Notes: generated by a model not told the origin, from the sequence alone. A stretch of 64,000 nt of DNA from an uncultured Oscillospiraceae bacterium (GCA_910589145.1 CAJUSD010000002.1:154005-218004), one strand, 5' to 3'. Shown: positions 1-9,126, numbered from the stretch's first letter. Numbers and translations are program-made.

Positions 1-21
1 GGGTTAGAGTGAAAACCTCCG

Positions 22-1065
22 CTAACGGATTAAAAGTTTTTCAATTTCTTCTGGGGAAACCTGATACCGGATTCCCTCAATAATATTAATAATATTTTCC
101 CTCTCCATATTGCACAGCACCATAAAAGAGGCAAACCCGATGGGCGCTGACGAGGTGAAACTCATAAACCTTTTGCTGAGATGATAACGGATAGAATCTA
201 CTTTATATTCGATATAGGTAAAATCCTTATCATCCATATATTTTGTATAGCTGGACGTGGATAAAATCCGCATTGCATCCTCTGGCGCAGGCGCTTCCGC
301 CATCTGCCTCCAAAGCTTTTCGCTCAAACGGCTGTGGGAAGGCAGCAGCTGTGCCTGTATTTCCCTGGGCGAATAATGACGGAAGCGTTTCAGCCTTAGA
401 ATCGTTGTGACATTTAACAGCTCCAACTGGGTCAAAAAGATAGAATCCAAATCTTTTTTCGTTTGTCCACGATAATACTGGCTGATTTTCTGGAACAAAT
501 CGTTAAAATAAAAGGTTTTTAAAGCCAATTCACAGGCTGTAAGATCTGGCCTTTCACCGGAGGCGGGCAAATACGGATGCAGGATCTTCTCATATTCTGT
601 CCGTTCCAGCACCTTAAGCATTTCTCCAAAGTCTTTTGCCTTAGCCAAAGGGATCAAATCAAAAGACAGCCGTTTTTCCAAATAAGTCGGAAGCGACGCA
701 ATTGTTTCTGGAAAGGCTTCTTTTCCAGCAGAATACAGGCCGATGCGCCGGATGAGGGTTCTTATTTCAATATCCTTTAAAATATAAAAATAAAACTCGT
801 TATTCCCTTTTTGAAATCCCAAAAGCCGCTGATACTGCCGGTAAATTTCCATCTGGACAAGATGTTCCAATCTTGTCCGGTGGATTTGGTTTTCCTGTAC
901 CTGGCTTAATACTTCCCGGTAATGGGTTTCATTTTTTAAATATGCCGCTGCATCCCCTACAGTCTGTTTATGAAGAAGTTCTATATAGTCTTCCGGCATT
1001 AGCCTTCGGCCATACATAGCACGTATTTTTGTCAGAATGGCTGTATCTGAGAAATTGGAAAGCAT
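22..1065 (-). CDS. ntpC: V-type ATP synthase subunit C
   Basis: 347-aa helical protein of the length and composition of archaeal/bacterial V-type (A-type) ATPase subunit C, the funnel-shaped connector between the central rotor stalk and the membrane c-ring of the cytoplasmic-membrane ion-translocating ATPase. The N-terminus (SDTAILTKIRAMYGRRLM, residues about 5-22) and the repeated helical segments with scattered Tyr/Arg match the family (vATP-synt_AC39). It follows a small coiled-coil gene by 25 bases, so the two form one operon that runs off the left edge. A CGGAGG ribosome site lies directly after its stop codon (bases 16-21), showing that another gene follows outside the window. Whether the complex pumps H+ or Na+ cannot be seen here. 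Confidence 0.9.
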   Translation of the reverse strand: MLSNFSDTAILTKIRAMYGRRLMPEDYIELLHKQTVGDAAAYLKNETHYREVLSQVQENQIHRTRLEHLVQMEIYRQYQRLLGFQKGNNEFYFYILKDIEIRTLIRRIGLYSAGKEAFPETIASLPTYLEKRLSFDLIPLAKAKDFGEMLKVLERTEYEKILHPYLPASGERPDLTACELALKTFYFNDLFQKISQYYRGQTKKDLDSIFLTQLELLNVTTILRLKRFRHYSPREIQAQLLPSHSRLSEKLWRQMAEAPAPEDAMRILSTSSYTKYMDDKDFTYIEYKVDSIRYHLSKRFMSFTSSAPIGFASFMVLCNMERENIINIIEGIRYQVSPEEIEKLLIR

Positions 1066-1090
1066 CTCTTTCCCTCACCATCCTTTCCTT

Positions 1091-1429
1091 TTACTGCGTC
1101 CGCCTTTCCACTACGGCTGATACTCCTATACATCGGCTATACAACTCCTCTATCCATTTTTCACGGTTAGCCTGATATACCCCCTCCAGCCGTTCGGACT
1201 CCTGCCTGTAGGATTCTTCCATTTTCGCGATATCATCCCGATTGCTGCCTTCCATCTGCTCCTGTATCCGATTGGTACGTTCTTTCGCCCTTTGCAGATA
1301 GTCATGATAAAGCTTTTCTTCTTCCTCTGGAAGTTCCTTTTCCGCTTTCTCTTTCGCCTGACGTGCTTCCTGCAATATTGTTCTTGCCTGATGGTCGTAT
1401 GAAATTAATTCACGTATAATCTTATCCAC
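1091..1429 (-). CDS. V-type ATPase subunit G/H-like coiled-coil protein
   Basis: 112-aa, highly charged protein that is almost wholly predicted coiled coil (Glu/Lys/Arg/Gln-rich from residue 10 to 95, heptad-like spacing). Small coiled-coil proteins of this size directly ahead of subunit C are the peripheral-stalk G/H subunits of V/A-type ATPases, which pair with subunit E to hold the catalytic head against the membrane stator. It starts with GTG at 1429, with a GGGGG tract a few bases upstream as ribosome site. It appears to be the first gene of the operon: a promoter lies about 90 bases upstream. The assignment rests on size, coiled-coil character and position, not on conserved residues. 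Confidence 0.75.
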   Translation of the reverse strand: MDKIIRELISYDHQARTILQEARQAKEKAEKELPEEEEKLYHDYLQRAKERTNRIQEQMEGSNRDDIAKMEESYRQESERLEGVYQANREKWIEELYSRCIGVSAVVERRTQ

Positions 1430-1517
1430 CTAATCCCCCGTTTCCTTTGCCGATTGGAGTAACAATAGTTTTCCCGATATTTTGTTGATATTTGTGATTT
1501 TTCAGTAACTTCTTAAT

Positions 1518-1546
1518 ATAATATACCCTTCCAGCACCTTCTTCAA
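1518..1546 (-). promoter_or_regulatory. Promoter of V-type ATPase operon
   Basis: On the minus strand TTGAAG (1546-1541) and TATTAT (1523-1518) are separated by exactly 17 bases, about 90 bases ahead of the coiled-coil subunit gene. This is a good sigma-A-type match; the transcription start would be near 1511. The rest of 1430-1706 holds no gene that I can support. Confidence 0.6.
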
Positions 1547-1706
1547 TAGATAAAGTGTCTAAATTTTATTTCTTCCCTAAAGATGAAAAGTGGTAGAATT
1601 TTATAAGAAGGACAGGGAATTAAATGATTACGCACTTCCGTGCAGACTCAACCAGAGACAAGTGCATCCCAGGATAGATAGTGAGCAGAATACCTAAAAC
1701 CTTAGC

Positions 1707-1735
1707 TTGCAGTTCTCCTCAAAACATGGTAGACT
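1707..1735 (+). promoter_or_regulatory. Promoter of NUDIX-fucosidase pair
   Basis: TTGCAG at 1707-1712 and TAGACT at 1730-1735, spacer 17 bases, lie just ahead of the AGGAGG site of the NUDIX gene. The leader would be only about 25 bases, so no riboswitch fits between. Confidence 0.55.
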
Positions 1736-1767
1736 GAAACAAGAAAAAAGAAAAGGAGGGATTGGCA

Positions 1768-2253
1768 TTGAAAATACGTTCATCAGCAAAAGCCCTGATT
1801 ATAAAAGAGGGCAAGCTGTTGGTAATCCAATGCCAAAGGGAAGGCAAAGAATATTACACCCTTCCCGGCGGAGGTCAGGAACCTTTAGAAAGCTTGGAAC
1901 AGACCGTTATACGGGAATGTTTGGAGGAAGCCGGACTGTCGATCCGTGTAAAGTCGCTGGCGGCTGTACAGGAGGAAATCATTATCGATCCGAAGTCTGT
2001 TCAAAATTCCCCGGACTATTGCCATCAACATTTTTGGTATTTCCGGTGCGAATTGACAGGAAATCAACCCCAAAGCCCAACCCATCATGACCTGGGACAG
2101 GTAGGAATTCAGTGGATACCCCTGGGACAAGTCTGTAAACTCCCCATTCTTCCAGAATGGCTTCAGGAACAGGCTGAAACCATTTTAGCATCAGAAACAA
2201 CGTCTTTTTTAGGAACGGTTATTCATGAAAAACCGATTCTTTCCAAAACATAA
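1768..2253 (+). CDS. NUDIX hydrolase
   Basis: 161-aa NUDIX-fold pyrophosphohydrolase. The NUDIX box is complete (residues about 36-58: GGGQEPLE, then RECLEEAGL), giving the Mg2+-binding Glu residues, so the enzyme should cleave a nucleoside diphosphate linked to another moiety; the substrate cannot be told. A TTG at 1762 also opens the frame, but AGGAGG at 1754-1759 is 8 bases from the TTG at 1768 and only 2 from the other, so TTG 1768 is the likely start. It lies 25 bases upstream of the GH95 gene with no terminator between, so the two are probably co-transcribed; a shared function, for example removal of activated-sugar or oxidised nucleotides, is only a guess. Confidence 0.88.
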   Translation: MKIRSSAKALIIKEGKLLVIQCQREGKEYYTLPGGGQEPLESLEQTVIRECLEEAGLSIRVKSLAAVQEEIIIDPKSVQNSPDYCHQHFWYFRCELTGNQPQSPTHHDLGQVGIQWIPLGQVCKLPILPEWLQEQAETILASETTSFLGTVIHEKPILSKT

Positions 2254-2278
2254 ACAACCATTTAATGAGGTGACATAA

Positions 2279-4528
2279 ATGCAGAAAAAGCTGGAATATA
2301 CCTTATGGTACGAATCCCCTGCTAAAAGTTGGAACGAAGCGCTTCCTTTAGGAAACGGAAAACTAGGCGCAATGGTATTTGGTGAAGCTGAAAAGGAGCG
2401 TATCCAGTTAAATGAGGACACTGTATGGAGCGGGGGCTTTATTGACCGTATTAACCCCGACAGCTATACCCATTTGGAAGAAGTCCGCAGACTTCTCCGG
2501 GAAGGCGAAATAGAAGAAGCACAGTTATTGGCACGGTATGCCATGACCGGAACCCCCCAGAGTGAACGCTGCTATCAAACGTTGGGAGACCTCATGCTGG
2601 ATACTACCCATTTACCCGGTGAAATTACTCATTACCGCCGGGAACTGGATTTAGAAAAGGCAGTAAGCCGGGTATCCTTCCAAAGCGGGGAAACAGAATA
2701 TACGCGGGAGGTTTTTATATCCCAGCCCCAAAATGTGCTGGTGATCCATTATCGTGCGAGCTGTCCCCATTCTTTAAATTTCCACGTAAAAATAAGCCGC
2801 GACCGTTTTTTTAACACAGTATGGAAAGAGAATGGAAACCGGATCGCCTTTGAAGGAACCAACGGCGGGAAAGACGGGATTGATTTCTGCTGTATGGCGC
2901 AGGGGGCTTGTATCGGCGGAACATTAGAGGTTCTGGGAGAATACATTGTTGTCAGAAACGCCGACGAAGCGACTATTCTTTTAGCCGCCGCCACATCGTA
3001 CCGGGAAAAAAATCCCATCGAATATTGTCGGGACAGACTTTCCCAATGCGAAGGAATTTCCGCAGAAACATTATTTGCAGAACATTTGGAAGAATATCAG
3101 GCATATTTTCAGAGGTGTTCCCTGTCCCTGGAGGAAAATGAAGAATCCTGTTCCCTGCCTACAGACAAAAGGCTGGAGCGTTTTCGGGAAGGCGCCGGGG
3201 ACAATGGCTTGATTGCCCTATACTTCCACTATGGACGATACCTGCTGATTTCCAGCAGCAGGCCAGGAAGCCTCCCCGCCAACCTGCAGGGAATCTGGAA
3301 TGACAGCATGAGGCCGTCCTGGGACAGCAAATACACCATAAACATCAACACAGAAATGAACTACTGGCCTGCGGAAATGTGCGGGCTTTCAGAATGCCAT
3401 CTGGCCCTGTTCGACCATTTGAAACGGATGTACCCCCATGGCCTGCATACTGCAAAAACAATGTATCATGCCAGAGGATGGGTTGCCCATCACAATACAG
3501 ATATTTGGGGGGATACTGCACCCCAGGATGTTCATATTCCCGCCACCTACTGGGTAATGGGTGCAGCATGGCTCTGCACCCATATCTGGGAACATTACTC
3601 CTATACATTGGACAAAACATTTTTGCAGGATCATTTTTATCTGCTCAAAGATGCGTGTGTCTTTTTCCTGGATTATCTTATTGAGGATGAAAAGGGCCGA
3701 CTGTTAATCTCTCCCTCCACATCGCCGGAAAATTCCTATTTCCTGCCCGGCACCAAAAAGCCGGCTCAATTCTGCCAAGGCTGTGCAATGGACAGCCAGA
3801 TTTTAACCGAACTGTTCCAGGGCTGTATTGCTGCCTGTGAGATTTTAGGCGGCGAAGAAGAACTGAAAAAACAGCTTTCTGCTGCTCTGGAAAAAATTCC
3901 ATCCCCGCAGATTGACAGCACTGGACGAATTATGGAATGGTTGGACGAATACGAGGAGAAGGAGCCTGGCCACCGGCATATTTCACACCTATACGCCCTA
4001 TATCCAGGACACCAGATAACCTCCAAAACCCCGGAACTGATGCAGGCGGCCCGAAAAACATTGGAATACCGCCTTGCTCATGGAGGCGGACATACAGGAT
4101 GGAGCCGCGCCTGGATTATCAATTTTTGGGCACAACTCCATGACCGGGAAAAGGCAGAGGAAAATATTAAACTCCTTCTCATTAAATCTACCCTGCCGAA
4201 TCTGTTTGACAACCATCCGCCCTTTCAGATTGATGGAAATTTCGGCGGGATTGCGGGAATTTCCAGAACAATCCTGCAAAGCGGGATGGATTATGTGGAA
4301 CTGCTTCCGGCTTTGCCGCCTTCCTGGAAGAACGGGGAAATTAAGGGGCTGCACGCAAGAGGCGGGCTGACCTTTCATATTTCCTGGAAAGACGGAAAAC
4401 TGGAACATATTGAAATCACAGCAAAGGTACCATACAAGGGGACTTTGCAGTATCAGGATAAAAAAATTCCCCTGTCCATAGCGGAAGGGGAAACAATTCT
4501 AATGAACAGCGAACTGCAAATGATCTAA
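2279..4528 (+). CDS. GH95 alpha-L-fucosidase
   Basis: 749-aa glycoside hydrolase of family 95, an inverting enzyme that releases alpha-1,2-linked L-fucose (some members act on galactose) from mucin glycans, milk oligosaccharides or plant xyloglucan. The N-terminal family segment (WNEALPLGNGKLGAMVFG, residues 18-35) and the (alpha/alpha)6 barrel are complete. Catalytic features by family analogy: Asn355/Asn357 in the NINTEMNYWP motif, Glu484 in SPSTSPEN (general acid) and Asp652 in QIDGNFGG. There is no signal peptide, so it should work in the cytoplasm on imported oligosaccharide. Start ATG follows GAGGTG. Its last 30 bases overlap the convergent ispE gene. Confidence 0.95.
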   Translation: MQKKLEYTLWYESPAKSWNEALPLGNGKLGAMVFGEAEKERIQLNEDTVWSGGFIDRINPDSYTHLEEVRRLLREGEIEEAQLLARYAMTGTPQSERCYQTLGDLMLDTTHLPGEITHYRRELDLEKAVSRVSFQSGETEYTREVFISQPQNVLVIHYRASCPHSLNFHVKISRDRFFNTVWKENGNRIAFEGTNGGKDGIDFCCMAQGACIGGTLEVLGEYIVVRNADEATILLAAATSYREKNPIEYCRDRLSQCEGISAETLFAEHLEEYQAYFQRCSLSLEENEESCSLPTDKRLERFREGAGDNGLIALYFHYGRYLLISSSRPGSLPANLQGIWNDSMRPSWDSKYTININTEMNYWPAEMCGLSECHLALFDHLKRMYPHGLHTAKTMYHARGWVAHHNTDIWGDTAPQDVHIPATYWVMGAAWLCTHIWEHYSYTLDKTFLQDHFYLLKDACVFFLDYLIEDEKGRLLISPSTSPENSYFLPGTKKPAQFCQGCAMDSQILTELFQGCIAACEILGGEEELKKQLSAALEKIPSPQIDSTGRIMEWLDEYEEKEPGHRHISHLYALYPGHQITSKTPELMQAARKTLEYRLAHGGGHTGWSRAWIINFWAQLHDREKAEENIKLLLIKSTLPNLFDNHPPFQIDGNFGGIAGISRTILQSGMDYVELLPALPPSWKNGEIKGLHARGGLTFHISWKDGKLEHIEITAKVPYKGTLQYQDKKIPLSIAEGETILMNSELQMI

Positions 4529-5413
4529 CGATTGTTCACGGCAAACACCATAGGGGACGGGGCAAGCTAAAAACAGCCTTGCCCCCTCTTTTTGTAAATC
4601 AGCCAAACTGTTAAAACAGCGTTCTGCCTCAGATGCAGACTCAAAAGCCGCCGCAACAGCGGAGCCGCTTCCGGTCATAGCGCATCCCAAAGGCCTGTAC
4701 TGCGTTATTCTTTCTTTAAGGTTCTCCACTGCGGGACATTCAGCAGCTTGTTCCAAAACGTTTCTCATTTTGGAAAAAACTCCTTGTTTGCTGCCTTTTT
4801 CCAAAGCCTCCAGAATTGCCAGCGTATCAGGATGGCGAATGTCCGAACAAAGATCATACCGGTGGAAGCAGGCTGCGGTTTCCACCCCCTGGACAGGCTT
4901 AACAATTAAAAAAGTACATTCTGGCAGAGCTGGGACAGAAATAATCTGCTCTCCAATTCCTTTTACATATTTTGTCCCCCCAGCCATGCAAAAAGGGACA
5001 TCTGCGCCTATGGACAATCCTATTGCAAACAGTTTTTTTTCCTCCAGAGGTAAGCCAAGCATTTCATTTAATCCAACCAAAACCGCTGCTGCATCTGCGC
5101 TCCCCCCGGCCATACCTGCCTGGCTGGGAATTTTTTTGTCAATCTGAATGTGTACAGCGGTTTGAATCCCTGCAGCTTTCAAAAATCTTTCCGCTGCTTT
5201 CCAGGCAAGATTTTTCTCATTTAAAGGAATCTCCGGCATATTGCATTCCAGCTGAATCCCTGATTTTCTATAGTCTATGGAAATTTCAACCCTGTCAAAA
5301 AGGGAAACGGACTGCATCAGCATTTCCATCAAATGATAACCGTCCTCCCTTTTCCCCAAAATATCAAGGCTCAGGTTTATTTTTGCCGCTGCATAATATA
5401 CAGACTTCATCAT
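4499..5413 (-). CDS. ispE: 4-diphosphocytidyl-2-C-methyl-D-erythritol kinase
   Basis: GHMP-family kinase of the MEP isoprenoid pathway, phosphorylating 4-CDP-2-C-methylerythritol at the 2-hydroxyl with ATP in the cytoplasm. It shows the N-terminal substrate motif (AAKINLSLDILGKREDGYH), the ATP-binding GHMP loop (IPSQAGMAGGSADAAA, about residues 90-105) and the C-terminal MTGSGSAVAA glycine motif. Length (about 304 aa) is normal. In-frame ATGs lie at 5419, 5413 and 5410; the AGGGG site touches the first, so 5413 or 5410 is favoured. It is the last gene of the lrp-aminotransferase-DUF362 operon, four bases after the DUF362 stop, and its 3' end overlaps the fucosidase gene on the other strand. 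Confidence 0.94.
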   Translation of the reverse strand: MMKSVYYAAAKINLSLDILGKREDGYHLMEMLMQSVSLFDRVEISIDYRKSGIQLECNMPEIPLNEKNLAWKAAERFLKAAGIQTAVHIQIDKKIPSQAGMAGGSADAAAVLVGLNEMLGLPLEEKKLFAIGLSIGADVPFCMAGGTKYVKGIGEQIISVPALPECTFLIVKPVQGVETAACFHRYDLCSDIRHPDTLAILEALEKGSKQGVFSKMRNVLEQAAECPAVENLKERITQYRPLGCAMTGSGSAVAAAFESASEAERCFNSLADLQKEGARLFLACPVPYGVCREQSLDHLQFAVH

Positions 5414-5422
5414 ATTCATCCC

Positions 5423-6559
5423 CTACCCTAAAAACCGTTTCAAGTCAATGGCCTTTTTCGGGCACATTTCATGGCAGCAATAACAGTGAATGCAGCTTTT
5501 CCGGCTCTGGATTTCCGCTTTGTGCTCTTTAATTTGAATGATTTTCTGCGGGCAGCTTTCAGCACATTTTCCGCAGCCAATACAATCCTTTTTCCGTATA
5601 ATAGGTTTCGGCAGCAGAATCTTCTCCATAACTGTCTTACAGGGCTTTTGCAGAAATCCGGGCAATATATCTACAAAATCAAGATTTTTCTGTTTGGGCT
5701 TTTTAAAATCTGTAATTGGCTGGAAAGGCTCCCCCACTGCAAGCGATTCTAAAAATTCTGCTGGACACAATCCCCGCCGGACAGCATTTTTCAAAACCGG
5801 TATCTGGGAAATGGGCATATCAATATAATAGGCAAGCGCCAAATCCAGGCAATAGGGATTTTGGGATGCGAACAATCTGCCAGTATGCTTTGGATTTCCA
5901 CCAGAGGGGCCATTCCCTTCCATAGAATCCACAGCATCTACAATGGTAATACCTGGATGCACACATTCCCACAAGTCAACCAGCATATTGGCAAAATCAT
6001 TCCGTTCCGGGTAACGATAGTGCAATTCCGGTTTTTGAAGCCCTGGCACTGAGCCAAACATATTTTTTACTGCCCCTGAAAGCCCTGTCATGCCATGGGT
6101 TTTCAGTTTAGGCAGGCTGATAATAAAATCCGCCTCTGTTAAAGGTGTAATAACATTAAAGGCCCGGCAGGTTTCCCCATTTGGCCATGGCACCTCCTGA
6201 TAGCTGAAGTCCTGATTCAGAGAAAAGGGATATTCCCTGCTGGCTTCTGTCAGACCAGACGCATTATAGATTGCATTCAAATTTGCCTTTGTGTACGGTC
6301 CGCCAGAACTCTCTGCCACAAGGACGGAACCTGCTCCCAGCTCTGTTACCTTTTCTGCCACAGCTGACACCAGGAAGGGATGGGTTGTGGTTGCCTGTTC
6401 AGGTGTACATTTCATAAGGAGATTGGGCTTTAATACAACTTTCATGCCTGGCTTTATCAGTTTATCAAACTCCAGCAGCGAAAACACCCTGTCAACTGCC
6501 TGCCGGATGACATCATATTCATACTTATCTGCTTTTACTGAGGCTACTTTGGACAACAT
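5423..6559 (-). CDS. DUF362 protein with two 4Fe-4S clusters
   Basis: 378-aa protein: an N-terminal DUF362 domain (about residues 15-210, with VVLKPNLL and FIISLPKLKTHGMTGLSGAVKN) followed by a linker and a C-terminal bacterial ferredoxin domain holding two complete CxxCxxCxxxC motifs (CIGCGKCAESC and CIHCYCCHEMC). Such proteins are common in anaerobic Firmicutes; the reaction is unknown, but electron transfer through the clusters is expected. Of two in-frame ATGs, the one at 6559 lies 9 bases after AAAGGG, whereas 6568 abuts that site. It sits in an operon between an aminotransferase gene and ispE; the position beside an isoprenoid kinase does not by itself assign a role. Confidence 0.92.
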   Translation of the reverse strand: MLSKVASVKADKYEYDVIRQAVDRVFSLLEFDKLIKPGMKVVLKPNLLMKCTPEQATTTHPFLVSAVAEKVTELGAGSVLVAESSGGPYTKANLNAIYNASGLTEASREYPFSLNQDFSYQEVPWPNGETCRAFNVITPLTEADFIISLPKLKTHGMTGLSGAVKNMFGSVPGLQKPELHYRYPERNDFANMLVDLWECVHPGITIVDAVDSMEGNGPSGGNPKHTGRLFASQNPYCLDLALAYYIDMPISQIPVLKNAVRRGLCPAEFLESLAVGEPFQPITDFKKPKQKNLDFVDILPGFLQKPCKTVMEKILLPKPIIRKKDCIGCGKCAESCPQKIIQIKEHKAEIQSRKSCIHCYCCHEMCPKKAIDLKRFLG

Positions 6560-6609
6560 CGACAGCATCCCTTTCTAAAAGGACAGGCTGCCTTTCCGCA
6601 GCCTGTCCA

Positions 6610-7779
6610 TCACAGAGTTTTCAAAAACGCTTCAATCCGTTTTAAAGCTTCCATTAAATGCTCAATAGAATAAGAGTAAGAAATCCTTACAAATCCCTCG
6701 CCAGACTCCCCGAAGGAATTGCCCGGCACAACGGCAACTCTCTGGGCATAGAGCAATTTTTGGCAAAAATCTTCTGACGAAAGCCCCGTAGACTGAATAG
6801 AGGGAAACACATAAAACGCGCCTTCCGGGTTAAAGCAGGTCAAGCCCAATTGATTCAGCCCATTAACAATAAAATGTCTGCGCATATCGTATTCCCCGCG
6901 CATACTAACAATTTCTTCACCGCAGCTTTTCAGGGCTTCAACAGCGGCATGCTGGCTCGTAGTAGGGGCGCACATAACAGCGAACTGATGAACTTTAATC
7001 ATTTGTTTCATAATGGGAGCAGGGGCGGCGGCATAACCCAATCTCCAGCCGGTCATAGCAAAGGCTTTGGAAAATCCGCTGACAACAACAGTACGCTCCC
7101 ACATTCCCGGGAGAGAGGCAATTGAAACATGGTTTTGGCTGCCATAAGTTAATTCAGCGTATATCTCATCAGACAAAACCAGAATATTAGTATTCCGCAA
7201 CACCTCAGCAATTTCCTCCAAATGTTCTTTACGCATAACAGCTCCGGTAGGGTTGTTGGGGAAAGGGAAAATTAAAGCTTTTGTCTTAGGGGTGATCTTT
7301 TCTTTTAACGCTTTGGCAGTAAGGCGGAACCCATCCTCCGCTTTTGTTTCAATGGGGACTGGCACACCGTTCGCCAGGGCAGTAATGGGGGAATAAGCAA
7401 CAAAGCAGGGTTCGGGGATTAAAACCTCGTCGCCGGGATTAATGCAGGCGCGGAGCATCAGGTCAATCGCCTCGGAACCTCCAACCGTTACAAGAATCTC
7501 ATCCTTGCTTCGGTAGCTGATCTGAAACCTCCGTTCCAAATAATCAGCTATTTCATTGCGCAGTTCAACTAAGCCAGCATTAGCCGTATACCAAGTATGA
7601 CCTTTTTCCAGGGAGTGAATGCCTGCCTGCCGGATAGCCCAAGGAGTGCGGAAATCAGGTTCTCCAACCCCAAGGGAGATTACATGATCCATTTCATTGG
7701 CAATATCAAAAAAACGCCGTATACCGGAAGGCTTTATCTGCCTTACTTTTTCGGCAAGCAGAGAGTCATAATCTATCAC
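6610..7779 (-). CDS. PLP-dependent class I/II aminotransferase
   Basis: 389-aa fold-type I aminotransferase. The lysine that binds pyridoxal phosphate is in SGFSKAFAMTGWRLGYAAAP, about residues 232-251, followed by the Arg of the WRLGY motif; the NNPTGAV motif (Asn/Pro of the cofactor site) and the C-terminal VRISY Arg that binds substrate carboxylate are also present. It resembles the PatA/AspC group that transaminates aromatic or aspartate-family amino acids; the substrate cannot be fixed. GTG start at 7779 follows GGGAGG and overlaps the stop of the Lrp-type regulator gene by four bases (GTGA), so the two are translationally coupled and the regulator probably responds to the amino acid metabolised. 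Confidence 0.93.
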   Translation of the reverse strand: MIDYDSLLAEKVRQIKPSGIRRFFDIANEMDHVISLGVGEPDFRTPWAIRQAGIHSLEKGHTWYTANAGLVELRNEIADYLERRFQISYRSKDEILVTVGGSEAIDLMLRACINPGDEVLIPEPCFVAYSPITALANGVPVPIETKAEDGFRLTAKALKEKITPKTKALIFPFPNNPTGAVMRKEHLEEIAEVLRNTNILVLSDEIYAELTYGSQNHVSIASLPGMWERTVVVSGFSKAFAMTGWRLGYAAAPAPIMKQMIKVHQFAVMCAPTTSQHAAVEALKSCGEEIVSMRGEYDMRRHFIVNGLNQLGLTCFNPEGAFYVFPSIQSTGLSSEDFCQKLLYAQRVAVVPGNSFGESGEGFVRISYSYSIEHLMEALKRIEAFLKTL

Positions 7780-8252
7780 AGTACGTCCTCCCTCATATCA
7801 CGCTCCTTTTCTGCCAAAAGTACGCCGCGTTCTTTATATTTCTTCAATACAAAATGCGTGGAGGTAGACTGTACTGCATCAATAGGCGCAAGTTTTTGGG
7901 AAACAAATAAGGCGATATCTTTAAAGCTTTTACCTGAGACAGTTACAGCCAAATCATATCCGCCGCTCATCAGGTAGCAGGTTTCTACTTCATCATAGGA
8001 ATAAATCGTCCGTGCAATTTCATCAAAGCCATGATCCCGCATGGGAATTACTTTAATTTCAATTCTGGCAATTACATATTCCCTATCTGTTTTATCCCAA
8101 TCAATAGCTGCTTTATATCCATGTATAATTCCCTGGGCTTCATAGGATTCAATAGCTGCGGCCACCTTATCCGCTGTGGTATCCAGCATTACTGCAAGCT
8201 GTTCGTTGGTTAGACGGCAGTTTTTGTCTAATAAGTTCAAAAGTCTATTCAT
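7776..8252 (-). CDS. Lrp/AsnC family transcriptional regulator
   Basis: 158-aa feast/famine regulator: N-terminal winged helix-turn-helix (residues 1-50, LLDKNCRLTNEQLAVMLDTTADKVAAAI) followed by the AsnC-type ligand-binding RAM domain (residues 60-145, with the CYLMSGGYDLAVTV strand-turn-strand typical of the family). It binds DNA as an octameric assembly and senses amino acids. The ATG at 8252 is 6 bases after GGAGTG; a longer reading frame to 8285 lacks a ribosome site. It leads the operon lrp-aminotransferase-DUF362-ispE and is likely to control it and itself. Confidence 0.92.
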   Translation of the reverse strand: MNRLLNLLDKNCRLTNEQLAVMLDTTADKVAAAIESYEAQGIIHGYKAAIDWDKTDREYVIARIEIKVIPMRDHGFDEIARTIYSYDEVETCYLMSGGYDLAVTVSGKSFKDIALFVSQKLAPIDAVQSTSTHFVLKKYKERGVLLAEKERDMREDVL

Positions 8253-8287
8253 GCTGTTCACTCCATTCCAATCAATATATTTCAAAT

Positions 8288-8316
8288 ATTATAACAGATG
8301 ATTTTCCCAATGTAAA
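8288..8316 (-). promoter_or_regulatory. Promoter of lrp-aminotransferase operon
   Basis: TTTACA (minus strand, 8316-8311), a 17-base spacer and a perfect TATAAT (8293-8288) lie about 35 bases ahead of the lrp start. Its closeness leaves room for autoregulation by the encoded Lrp-type protein. Confidence 0.75.
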
Positions 8317-8527
8317 GCCTTAAACAGCCTTTCTTAATAATTGATAGATAATCATAAAAATAGAGGTTACCCAAAAAAGATTTCATTTTATATTTTGGAT
8401 TTGGATAGTTTACTCTTGAATTTACCCTTCATATATGGTATAAATTAAAAGACTTTAAAAGTTGTTTTCGGTTAAAAAATGCTGAATAATAAAAACTTAT
8501 ATATAATCTTACAATAACTATGACAGA

Positions 8528-9010
8528 TTGCGAGTGACTAAATTGATAAGGATTTACACACATTGGGAAGATTTAAAGAAAGCGCCATATAGTATCTACT
8601 CTAATGACGCGGCGTTTAAAGGATTCAGCAAAAGACCGGAAATTTATACCCAGTATGTCCGGGAAGTTATGCTGAAAGTTGATAAAACAATTTTATTAGA
8701 CGCTAATACCGGATTGATTAAAACTCCTTATGAGATTACAACTGTTGATTCCTTATCTACAGGATGTAAAACAGTTATTAATGCTATATGTTGTATTAAG
8801 TTTAACAATACTCCTGTTATCATTAACGCAAATGATTGTAATCCTACTGCTTTATCAGAATTGTTCAAAGTTGCTGATAATCAAAATATTAAACTTTTGT
8901 TAATGCATCCTCTCCTTCCCAGAGATTTATGTTGGAGTTTTATTGTCAATGACAGTGAAGATGTGGTAGATTGCTTTAACCTTAGATATCGGATTTTAGG
9001 AATTGGATGA
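8528..9010 (+). CDS. Hypothetical protein, AT-rich orphan
   Basis: About 155-160 aa of unrecognised function. The frame opens with alternative codons only (TTG 8528, GTG 8534, TTG 8543) and has no convincing ribosome site; an ATG at 8520 is in another frame and stops after five codons. Notable segments are THWEDLKKAPYSIYSNDAAF near the N-terminus and DSLSTGCKTVINAIC in the middle. Base composition is clearly more AT-rich than its neighbours, which suggests transfer or a different selection regime. It is flanked by a 240-base AT-rich gap on the left and by the fucosidase/galactosidase neighbourhood on the right. It may be a decayed 5'-truncated gene. Identity uncertain. Confidence 0.5.
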   Translation: MRVTKLIRIYTHWEDLKKAPYSIYSNDAAFKGFSKRPEIYTQYVREVMLKVDKTILLDANTGLIKTPYEITTVDSLSTGCKTVINAICCIKFNNTPVIINANDCNPTALSELFKVADNQNIKLLLMHPLLPRDLCWSFIVNDSEDVVDCFNLRYRILGIG

Positions 9011-9126
9011 TTTCATTGTAATCAAATTACAGGTATAAGCTAAGAAGAACATAAAAGCTAAAGCCTCAAGTTCAGAACCCTCTTTTCTTTAAAAAAATCA
9101 ATGTTCACAAAAGGATAATAAATGAA

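Noticed and set aside
4972..5532. 186-codon plus-strand frame opposite ispE
   Set aside because: Antisense of a clear kinase gene; low-complexity Pro/Ser/Phe composition typical of shadows.
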